Source of the DNA: a virus
Strand: one strand, 5' to 3'
Virus record (IMG/VR): IMGVR_UViG_3300035156_000188
Coordinates: 64,001 to 92,422 of that record
Length of the DNA: 28,422 nucleotides
Below, one piece after another: positions 14,106-20,920 of the stretch; position 1 is the first letter of the stretch; each line of letters starts with the position of its first letter. A model generated the notes under the pieces. That model worked only from the letters and a program-made list of their open reading frames with translations, did not search any database and was not told where the DNA came from. The translations under genes and the position numbers were made by a program.

Positions 14106-14563
14106 GGCACAAGTTGCATTCCTGCGCTGCGGTGAATTTCCAGCGCGCGCAGGACGATCGCGTAGGCTGCGTTCGGCTCGTAGCGGAAGGATTGCGTGAA
14201 GCCCAAGGCGCCCATGCCCAGTTCGGAGCAGAACTCCCGATCGCTCGAATCAGGCAGGAAACCGAACATCAGGTGGACGTTGCCCATCAGGTCGTACTTG
14301 CGGCCCAGGCGCGCTTCGACGTAGCGGCGCGCGTACGGCTCCCACTCCGGCGGCAGGTCCAGGATGTCCCAGCGGTCTTCGCTGTAGTCGATCTTCTTGA
14401 GGCGCACGCCGCCGTCGGCGAACGAGGACGAGCCGGAGAGGCCGTCCGAGAAGATTAGCTCCATGTGGCTGTGCGGCCCGCGGCCGCGCGCACGCACCAG
14501 GCGGTTGTAGATGCCAGGGATGCCAGGACGAGTGCCCCGGTAGAACGCGACTTGAAATGTCAT
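14096..14563 (-). CDS. NlpC/P60-like (permuted papain fold) hydrolase
   Basis: A 155-residue protein with the pattern of permuted NlpC/P60 (YiiX/YebB-like) enzymes: an early His-Glu motif (PHSHMEL, H33 and E35), a KYDLMGNV block near 89-96, and a late Cys motif (EFCSELG, C112). Here the Cys follows the His, the circularly permuted order. Members cleave peptide or amide bonds, including cell wall peptides. Its place between tail fibre genes and the lysis cassette suggests a tail-associated wall hydrolase or a lysis accessory. The ATG at 14563 is supported by GGAGG 4 bases upstream; a TTG at 14596 is also in frame. A putative promoter and a large inverted repeat lie just upstream. Confidence 0.75.
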   Translation of the reverse strand: MTFQVAFYRGTRPGIPGIYNRLVRARGRGPHSHMELIFSDGLSGSSSFADGGVRLKKIDYSEDRWDILDLPPEWEPYARRYVEARLGRKYDLMGNVHLMFGFLPDSSDREFCSELGMGALGFTQSFRYEPNAAYAIVLRALEIHRSAGMQLVPVI

Positions 14564-14570
14564 AAAGCCT

Positions 14571-14603
14571 CCGAATATTGCCTTGAGGATAGGCAATATT
14601 CGG
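14571..14603. repeat. Perfect 12-bp inverted repeat overlapping promoter and ribosome site
   Basis: CCGAATATTGCC (14571-14582), a 9-base centre, and GGCAATATTCGG (14592-14603) are exact reverse complements. The centre contains the putative -10 of the NlpC/P60-like gene's promoter, and the gene-proximal arm contributes two bases of the GGAGG ribosome site. It can act as a DNA operator or, if transcribed from upstream, as an RNA hairpin. Confidence 0.7.
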
Positions 14604-14614
14604 AATGCTGTCCA
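14586..14614 (-). promoter_or_regulatory. Putative sigma70-type promoter for the NlpC/P60-like gene
   Basis: On the minus strand, -35 TGGACA (14614-14609) and -10 TATCCT (14591-14586) are 17 bases apart, predicting a start near 14579 and a leader of about 16 bases containing GGAGG. The -35 lies in ATTGCTGGACAGCAT, nearly identical to the box of the lysis promoter. The -10 fills the centre of the 12-bp inverted repeat. Confidence 0.45.
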
Positions 14615-14628
14615 GCAATTATTTCCTG

Positions 14629-16041
14629 TCAGCTACTCTGCACCGACAGCGTTGCGCTGGCCACCCGGAACGACGGCAGGGCCATCGACGGCAGCTGCTC
14701 CAGGCAGCCCCAGATCTGGTGCGTCGCTTCCAGGTGCAAGTCCGGGTTTTCTGGGAACAGGCTGATCCAGACCGGGTAACCGACGCCGCTCGCGCGCAGG
14801 ACGTCCCAGATGTACGCGCGATCCGCCGGCGACATCTTCGACAGCGAGAACTTGAGCTTCTTGCTGCGCGTGCTCTGCGCCGCCATCAGGTCGCCCCCGC
14901 CCGAGCGCGTGACCTGGGTCGAGTCGACCGGTGTTGCGTCGGCACCATAGTCGGCGTTCTTCTCCGCTTCCCAGTACGGCGCGGCCACGAGGTTGGTCGC
15001 CTCGACGAAGCCTTGCTGGTTGCCTGCGCTGTCGTCGATGTCGATGGCCAGGCGCCGCGCGGTCACTGCCATCGGCATCCAGTGGCGCGCGAAAGTGCCG
15101 CCACCGAAGGCGTAGGCGCTGGCCGCTTGCGCCGCGGTGAAGCGGCGCAGTTTCGCAGCTGGCGCCGGGCAGGCCTGGACCCAGCCGCTGTCGTAGTCGT
15201 ACGACTGCCAAGTGTCGATATAGCCGGCAGGGCGCGTGGCCGCGGCCGCGCCGGTTGGGTAGTAGCTGGTGGCCACGGCGCCAGTCTCAAGCTGGGCGCC
15301 CCAGACGTAGATGCTGTTGGCGGTGGCGCCGGCGTAGCTAGTCGTGCTCGTGCCTGTGTCAGGCATCATGTAGACCGTCATGACCGCGCTGCCGCCGGTG
15401 GTGCACGCGCCGGTGAGCGTGATGCGATCCCAGCCGCCGCCGATCGAGGCGATCGTGGGCGAGCCGCCGTTAATGCTCGGAATCGTGTTCAGGGTCACGT
15501 CGAAGGTTGCGCGCTCGTTGGCGGCGAACTGCGCGGCCGGGAAGGCCACCCGCAGGCGTTTGCGCGTGTCGGCCTTGACGAAGATGCTCCAGGTGTAGGT
15601 CACGCCGGCGGTGACGGTCACAGCCGGCGCCGTCATCATGTGGTCGGCCGTGGTGGCTGTCTCGACCAGGCGCTCGGCCGTCAGCGTCCCGTCAGGCGCG
15701 GTCGTGGCGTTTGCGACGTAGGTCGTGCCGGTGTTCACCCACAAGGCGTTGTCGAACGCGGCGCTGTAACGCAGCAGGTTCGTCATGGCGGCCTCGTTCG
15801 ACGTGCGGATGCGCCAGGTCGCGGTTGGCGACCAGTTGCAGTTCGGCGCGCCGACTGCCTGGATCGACTCTGGCGTGGCCCACAAGGCGTCAAGGCGCTC
15901 GGCCTTGGACAGGCCGCGCCAGATGTTGGCTTTCAGATCGCCCGCAAGGTTCGCTGGGGAGAAGGCCGCGCCGGCGCTACTCGAGGCCGAGAGGATCGCG
16001 CGCTCGATCGCGTTGTCGGAGACGATTCGAATATTAGGCAT
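14629..16041 (-). CDS. Tail protein with inserted jelly-roll (carbohydrate-binding-like) domain
   Basis: A 470-residue structural protein. The N-terminal part (1-85, MPNIRIVSDNAIER...) and the C-terminal half (about 265-470, with WQSYDYDSGW and SRSKKLKFSLSKMSPADR-like text) read as one tail protein. Residues about 87-262 form a separate block that opens NLLRYSAAFDNALWV and closes YVWGAQLETG, the usual borders of a jelly-roll carbohydrate-binding module in phage tail fibres. The block is rich in Thr, Ala and Val, with no catalytic motif seen. It is expected at the tail tip, possibly contacting surface glycans. There is no strong ribosome site before the ATG, and it starts 17 bases after the preceding stop. 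Confidence 0.75.
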   Translation of the reverse strand: MPNIRIVSDNAIERAILSASSSAGAAFSPANLAGDLKANIWRGLSKAERLDALWATPESIQAVGAPNCNWSPTATWRIRTSNEAAMTNLLRYSAAFDNALWVNTGTTYVANATTAPDGTLTAERLVETATTADHMMTAPAVTVTAGVTYTWSIFVKADTRKRLRVAFPAAQFAANERATFDVTLNTIPSINGGSPTIASIGGGWDRITLTGACTTGGSAVMTVYMMPDTGTSTTSYAGATANSIYVWGAQLETGAVATSYYPTGAAAATRPAGYIDTWQSYDYDSGWVQACPAPAAKLRRFTAAQAASAYAFGGGTFARHWMPMAVTARRLAIDIDDSAGNQQGFVEATNLVAAPYWEAEKNADYGADATPVDSTQVTRSGGGDLMAAQSTRSKKLKFSLSKMSPADRAYIWDVLRASGVGYPVWISLFPENPDLHLEATHQIWGCLEQLPSMALPSFRVASATLSVQSS

Positions 16042-16058
16042 AGGAGCTCAGATCAGGT

Positions 16059-16739
16059 TTAGGAAAGCAGCGACGCGAACGGCGCGGTGTCGTTATAGGC
16101 GCGCCAGGTGACCGCGCTCGCCTCTTCGCTGGTGGCAGCGCTTTCGATCAAGGCCCGCAGATGGCGCGCCTTGGCATAGATCGCGTCGATATGTGCATCG
16201 AGGACCAAGCCCATGGCGACCACTTGGTCGGCGCTCAGCGCGCGCACCGTGTTGTCGGTCAAGGTCCAGTCCTTGCTGTACGGCTGGCCCGATGCTTTCG
16301 TCAGGTATGCAGCGACGGCGGCGCCCGTCATGTCTTCCTTGTTGATCTGGTAGACGCCCCCTTCGAACGTGAAGCTGCCGGCCAGCGCCTGCGTGCGCGC
16401 AGCCTTGACGGCGACCCAGGCGCGTTCACGCGCGGCCTGCACGGTGTCGCCGTTGTCCACCACCAGCTGGCCACCGTAGAACGGCAGGTCTGGGCGCTGG
16501 GTCAGGACGTGCTCCAGGTTGTCGGAGATCGAGTCCAGGCCCACAAATTCATTAAGGTGGACGCTATGCTGCCAGGAGCAAGCTTGCTGTTTGCCAGCGA
16601 GGTAGTCAGCCTCGGTAACGAAGGACACGACGCCCAGCAGCGCGAAGCCCTCCTTGAAGTGCATGTCTGCTTTAATCAAAACGTGGAACGACACAGGGAC
16701 GTTACTCGCTCCATAGTAGGTTTCTTTCAGGATTGGCAT
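16059..16739 (-). CDS. DUF4376-like tail protein
   Basis: A 226-residue protein. The N-terminus (MPILKETYYG) resembles the start of small tail-tip proteins. Residues ~105-205 carry a helix-rich region with the flavour of DUF4376: ARERAWVAVKAARTQAL, a GGVYQINKEDMTGA turn, then DNTVRALSADQVVAMGL. That family is found in tail and fibre-assembly proteins of many phages. It follows the 252-residue gene by 13 bases (ribosome site AAAGGG). It may be a fibre cap or a chaperone; the family call is from pattern recall. Confidence 0.75.
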   Translation of the reverse strand: MPILKETYYGASNVPVSFHVLIKADMHFKEGFALLGVVSFVTEADYLAGKQQACSWQHSVHLNEFVGLDSISDNLEHVLTQRPDLPFYGGQLVVDNGDTVQAARERAWVAVKAARTQALAGSFTFEGGVYQINKEDMTGAAVAAYLTKASGQPYSKDWTLTDNTVRALSADQVVAMGLVLDAHIDAIYAKARHLRALIESAATSEEASAVTWRAYNDTAPFASLLS

Positions 16740-16752
16740 AGTGCCCTTTCGG

Positions 16753-17511
16753 TTATACGTCGTGCTGCCAGCGGTCGATGACCATGACGGTGTTGTTGAT
16801 GCCGTTGGACCGGTTGATGCGGGTGAATGGCGCCGGGAACGTCAGCCCATCGATGGTGTACTCATAGCGGCAGAAAATGCTCTGTAGCTGGTCTCCCGCG
16901 AAACGGTAGAACATCCGCGCTCTCGCTATGCCATGCTCTTGCTTACTGCCCCACTCTTCGTGCAACTCGCAACTGTCGGTCGAGATGGCCGGGTACGTTG
17001 GAATGAATCCTTTCGGCGAGCCGTAGCCGTTGAGCACCATGGACGCTTCGTGGTTCGAGTAGCCCATGTTCTGATTCAGCCCCGTAAAGGTCTGGTCGAG
17101 GTTTAGGTGCCGGTTGCCGCTGTCGTACAGCAGTCGGCCGCTTGCGTCCCATACTCGGCGACCGTAGCGGTCCGGCCCATACGTCACGTAATCGAGCGCG
17201 AAATAGTAGAGCATCGGCGGGTCGACAACGGCGCCGGGCTGGAATATGCACGCAGCTCCTGCAGGTGCGCCGTAATAGTAGACTTCGCGCGTGTCCTTCG
17301 GCAGCGAGAAAAACAGCAGGTATGGACGCCCCAATGCCACCTGCGGAATGTCGATGACCCATTGCCGATGCCACCAGCCATTTTGCGCTGGGCTGTCGTA
17401 AGACTGGTAATTGCCCGCCCATATCTGTGCGATCAGCTGCGGCACCAGGCGCTTGTGGTCGACCTGACGCTTGCCGCCGGCCGAGATGATGCGTGATCCG
17501 TATTCGCTCAT
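16753..17511 (-). CDS. Putative tail/virion protein, 252 residues
   Basis: No named family is recognised. The sequence is rich in Tyr, Trp, Gly and Asn (WWHRQWVIDIP, YYYGAPAGAA, ALDYVTYGPDRYG), typical of beta-rich virion proteins, and has no signal peptide or membrane segment. It starts in an ATGA overlap with the 98-residue gene and lies among the tail genes, so a minor tail or fibre role is likely. Codon composition is less GC-rich than in the replication arm (34 of 60 bases G or C at 16861-16920), in keeping with the mosaic tail-tip region. Confidence 0.7.
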   Translation of the reverse strand: MSEYGSRIISAGGKRQVDHKRLVPQLIAQIWAGNYQSYDSPAQNGWWHRQWVIDIPQVALGRPYLLFFSLPKDTREVYYYGAPAGAACIFQPGAVVDPPMLYYFALDYVTYGPDRYGRRVWDASGRLLYDSGNRHLNLDQTFTGLNQNMGYSNHEASMVLNGYGSPKGFIPTYPAISTDSCELHEEWGSKQEHGIARARMFYRFAGDQLQSIFCRYEYTIDGLTFPAPFTRINRSNGINNTVMVIDRWQHDV

Positions 17512-17804
17512 TTTGCAAACACCGCAAGTGTTGTCGTGAAGTCGCCGGATGATCCCTCCGGCGGGGCGTATCCGTTGGCATACACATAGGGATACCCATT
17601 TCCGTCACGGCCGAACTGGATCGTGTGGTAGCCGCCTTTAATGATCTGGCCGAAAATGTTCATCGAGTCGAGGTCCGTGAACGTGCGGCTTGCCGCCACA
17701 TTCGCGAACGTCACCAGCTCGACGAACACCCCGCCGTCCCCGTCCGGGTTCAGTACCTCCCGCCCGCTGCGGAAGGTGATGTGGCCATAGCGCGCGCTCG
17801 ACAT
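17508..17804 (-). CDS. Small tail-tip protein, 98 residues
   Basis: The ATG overlaps the stop of the large tip gene (TAATG) and its own stop overlaps the next start (ATGA), so it is tightly coupled. The product (MSSARYGHITFRSGREVLN...) is Gly/Asp/Phe-rich and beta-like, with GYHTIQFGRDGNGYPYVYANGY in the centre; there are no membrane segments. No family is recognised. It may complete or cap the large tail tip fibre encoded just before it. Confidence 0.72.
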   Translation of the reverse strand: MSSARYGHITFRSGREVLNPDGDGGVFVELVTFANVAASRTFTDLDSMNIFGQIIKGGYHTIQFGRDGNGYPYVYANGYAPPEGSSGDFTTTLAVFAK

Positions 17805-20800
17805 TACCAGAGCCTCCCATCGAGTAGACGCATAGTGCCGCCCTCGTCGTAGATCGCGATCTGGTCTTTGATGATGGTGGTGCCGGCGCCCTGCCCGTTC
17901 ACGCGGCTGGTCAAGGTGCCCACGTCGACGGCGATCGCCGACACCTGGCCGACGCTGATCTTGCCAGCGGTGATGGCGCCGTCCTTGATCAGCACGTTGT
18001 CCTGCACACGCGTGATCGTGAAGCCGCCAATCTCGCAAGTGCCGGCGCGGACTTGACGCATGATGATGAACTGGCAACCGACTACAGCGTTATTGGCCGG
18101 AACCGTGAAGTATTTCACGATGTCCTGACCGCCCCGGCTGTTGCTTGGGTATTGGATAGGATCACCGTTGCCATTGAAAAAATATCCGCTGTTCGGCACG
18201 CCCCCGCCCGGCAGGCTCGGACCTAGCGTATTTGCATTGGAATTGTATGTGTGCAACCAAATAGACAGGTCACCATTGAAATCGCTACTAAATCCAACCT
18301 GATACTCAACCAAATAGGTGGCACCTGGAACGATAGACATCGTTTGCGTTCTGGTGACCACAAGTTCGTTGCTCACAGTGGTCGCACCGAGGTAGACAGA
18401 GACACCGTGCTTCCAGCGTGTCGGTTGCTGCGCATCCGCCCAGCGACCAAAGCTCACTCCCTCCATCGTCCGCCCGGTCAGTCCCCACCATGCGAGATCA
18501 TTGAACTGTGGATCGCGCACGAGATTGTTCTGGTCGCCGCCGACCTGCAGACTGGAAGTCTTGACTGACCCTGCTCCCAGCGTGCCGCTGAACGTTCCGG
18601 ACAAAGCTGTCATTACGCCTGTGCTGGATACTCGGAACGGAGCATTTGCGAAAGTCGCAGCACCCGCCCACATATTGCCGTTTCCGTCCACGTGGAAGCT
18701 GTCAGAGCCCGACCCGATGTCTAGCTTACCGCCAGTAATCGTGATGTTGCTTGCCACCACGGCACCTGCGTTGCTGACGCGGTAAGGAGCACTCGCGTAG
18801 CTGGCGTTACCTGCCCACGTGTTGCCCAGGGCGTCCACGTGCCAGCTCGTCGCCCCCGTGCCGATGTCGATCGAGCCGCCGGTGATCGCGCCCAGGTTGG
18901 CCACGATGGCCGACAGCGTGCCGACCTTGAGCGAAGACCAGTACGGGATCGACCAGATAACGGTGTCGGTGGCCGGGTTGTACAGACCGTCCACCTGGTA
19001 CATGAATTGGCCGGATGACAGGGTCGGTACAGTTTTCGACCAGGTGCCGGTGATGCCGCCGCCGTTGACGGCCGGGAAGCTGTTGCGGCCGAGCGTGCTC
19101 GCCGGCGCGGTCGTGGTGCTGAGCGTCGCGGAGGCGCAGTAGGCCGTCACATAGCTCACACCCTCGGCACCAGGCAAGCTCGCTCCGGCCTTGGCCTTGG
19201 CCAGGGAGAAGACTTTCTGGATCGTAACGCCGCCGTAGACCGCCTGCAGAACCGCCGCGCCTTGGTCCGAGCCGAAGGACACGATCGAGTAGGCGCCGGT
19301 GGTGGCGTTGATCGACACGTCGACGCCGGTCTCGCTTGACACTGAGTAGGCAACGCCGTTGCCGGTCTTGTCGACCACGCCCTCGAACACCTTGAAGATG
19401 CCGGTGATGGCCGACAGATCGCCGGCGGCGACGGTGCCGGTGCTCGACGCCGGGACGGCCGCCGACTCATTGGTCAGGAAGCCGACGATCGCGCTCGTGC
19501 CGTTGATGCCGTCCTTGCCGCCGGTGACTTTGACGAGAGTCATCTCGTCGTAATAGTTGGTGCCGCCGACGGTCATCTGCACGCGGTAGGTGCGCGAAGC
19601 GGTGAAGGCGGTGCCGGACGCCACGGCAAGCGTCGCGGCGGTGCTGCCGGCGGCGACCCAAGCCGAGCCGTCCCAGTATTGCCAGAGGTACGCGGCGGTG
19701 CCTGGACCGTACTGCGTCGCGGTCAGCGTGATCGAGGCTGGTGCGAAGGTGCCGGCGCTGTCGCCGCGCGAGTAGACTTGGCCGGCGCCGCCGTTCGAGA
19801 TTTCGACCCAGACGGCCGTGCCGTTGTTGCCATTCGTGCCGGCATAGCCGATGGCAGTAATGCCGGCGTTCGTCCAGTTGAAGCCTGTCGTGACGGCTGC
19901 GGCCGAGTCGATGACTTGCACGCGCGCCTTCCACAGGGTCATGCCTGGCGACGGCGCGGCGCCCGAGGTCAGTGCCCAGTTGGTCGGCGCGGCGCCGAAT
20001 GACTGCGACGCCCAGGTCCAGGTTGGCGAGCCTACCGGCCCGGTGGGCAGGCTGGTGTCCCAGCGGTAGACAACGGCCTCGCCCGCCTGAACGCCGGTCG
20101 TGCCGTTGGCGCCGTTTTGGCTCCAGGCGGCGACGGTGCCGGCGGCGTAGTTGGTGACGCTGACGGTGGTCGTCGTGGCGCTGTTCGCCGCGGAGACCGG
20201 CGACGAGATCACGAACAGCTGCATGCCTGGCGTGCCCGGGTTCGCGTCGGGCGCGATCTTCCAGTTATCGGTGCCGGCATAGGCCGTGTTGACGCCGCTG
20301 GCCCAGGTAAAGGTGCTCGCGCCGTTCGGCTTGGCCGGCACGGCAGTGCTCCACTGGTACAGGAACGCCGTGTGGGTCTTGTTCGGGGTGACGCCGTCGG
20401 CGCCCTTGAACAGCGTCCAGACGTAGTCGGCCGCGTTGGTCGATTCGGTCGGCGAAGCCTGGTTGAAGGCCTGGCCGATGTAGCTCATGCCGGTCGGGCT
20501 GTCCTGCATGGCCGCGCCGCTGGACGAGTTCGAATACTTGGTCCAAGTGTAGCTGGAGCCGCCGTCCTTGGTGACATTGATGATGCGCTCGGTGCTGTAG
20601 GTCTTCCCGGCGTAGGTGACGCTGGCTGTCACCTTGACGAAAGAGCCGGTCACACTCGAATAGGCAAGCTGGGCGTTGGCGTTGTTGACGCCGCCGACGC
20701 CGGTGATCGTGCCGTTCTGGGCGGCCCAGGTCACCGGCCCGCGCAGGCCGATGAAGGTCGCGGTCAGGTCGATGATGGCCACGGCCGGCACGTTCGCAGC

Positions 20801-20920
20801 GCTGACCTGGAAGGTCTCGGCGCTGGGCGTGATGACGACCTTGTAGCCGCCGGTGTCGGTCAGGCGCGCGACGGCGTTCTCGAGCAACGCGTCGCGGTCG
20901 TTCAGGGAAGGAAACGTCAC
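17804..20920 (-). CDS. Large tail tip / central fibre protein
   Basis: About 1038 residues, Ala/Thr/Ser/Gly-rich and beta-like throughout. Order: an N-terminal VTFPSLNDRDALL segment; Ig-like beta domains (GPVTWAAQNGTITG, VTASVTYAGKTY); several blocks built round a Tyr-x-Trp strand (YVWTLFKGADG, FLYQWSTAVP, VYRWDTSLP, YLWQYWDG); a region with two 49-residue repeats (HVDxxGNxWAG); a jelly-roll-like block opening NNLVRDPQFND; and a final GAITAGKISVGQV to MRLLDGRLW tail typical of tip fibres. The GTG at 20920 overlaps the upstream stop (GTGA) after AGGTGA; a TTG at 20956 is an alternative. The role would be host recognition at the tail end. It has no catalytic motif that I can see. Confidence 0.82.
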   Translation of the reverse strand: MTFPSLNDRDALLENAVARLTDTGGYKVVITPSAETFQVSAANVPAVAIIDLTATFIGLRGPVTWAAQNGTITGVGGVNNANAQLAYSSVTGSFVKVTASVTYAGKTYSTERIINVTKDGGSSYTWTKYSNSSSGAAMQDSPTGMSYIGQAFNQASPTESTNAADYVWTLFKGADGVTPNKTHTAFLYQWSTAVPAKPNGASTFTWASGVNTAYAGTDNWKIAPDANPGTPGMQLFVISSPVSAANSATTTTVSVTNYAAGTVAAWSQNGANGTTGVQAGEAVVYRWDTSLPTGPVGSPTWTWASQSFGAAPTNWALTSGAAPSPGMTLWKARVQVIDSAAAVTTGFNWTNAGITAIGYAGTNGNNGTAVWVEISNGGAGQVYSRGDSAGTFAPASITLTATQYGPGTAAYLWQYWDGSAWVAAGSTAATLAVASGTAFTASRTYRVQMTVGGTNYYDEMTLVKVTGGKDGINGTSAIVGFLTNESAAVPASSTGTVAAGDLSAITGIFKVFEGVVDKTGNGVAYSVSSETGVDVSINATTGAYSIVSFGSDQGAAVLQAVYGGVTIQKVFSLAKAKAGASLPGAEGVSYVTAYCASATLSTTTAPASTLGRNSFPAVNGGGITGTWSKTVPTLSSGQFMYQVDGLYNPATDTVIWSIPYWSSLKVGTLSAIVANLGAITGGSIDIGTGATSWHVDALGNTWAGNASYASAPYRVSNAGAVVASNITITGGKLDIGSGSDSFHVDGNGNMWAGAATFANAPFRVSSTGVMTALSGTFSGTLGAGSVKTSSLQVGGDQNNLVRDPQFNDLAWWGLTGRTMEGVSFGRWADAQQPTRWKHGVSVYLGATTVSNELVVTRTQTMSIVPGATYLVEYQVGFSSDFNGDLSIWLHTYNSNANTLGPSLPGGGVPNSGYFFNGNGDPIQYPSNSRGGQDIVKYFTVPANNAVVGCQFIIMRQVRAGTCEIGGFTITRVQDNVLIKDGAITAGKISVGQVSAIAVDVGTLTSRVNGQGAGTTIIKDQIAIYDEGGTMRLLDGRLW
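18618..18880 (-). repeat. Two tandem 49-codon repeats in the tip fibre gene
   Basis: The encoded units share the core (S/T)-(W/F)-HVD-xx-GN-x-WAG-x-A-x-(Y/F)-A-x-AP-(Y/F)-RVS. The identical GTCCACGTG at 18686-18694 and 18833-18841 is spaced 147 bases apart, exactly 49 codons. The copy at lower coordinates has clearly lower GC and many silent differences. Confidence 0.75.

Noticed and set aside
14089-14106. The CTGTGA/TCACAG palindrome as an intrinsic terminator of the NlpC/P60-like gene
   Set aside because: The stem is short and AT-rich with a 6-base centre, and no T-tract follows on either strand.
14563-14596. TTG start adding 11 residues to the NlpC/P60-like protein, reading like the MPILK start of the DUF4376-like protein
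   Set aside because: The ATG at 14563 has GGAGG close upstream and the extension would be encoded by the inverted repeat and predicted promoter. The likeness is five residues and could be chance or a remnant of a lost tail gene.
14605-16062. 485-codon plus-strand open frame opposite the 470-residue tail gene
   Set aside because: Arg/Gly/Val-rich mirror of a coherent tail protein, and it ends near the tail gene start as shadow frames often do.
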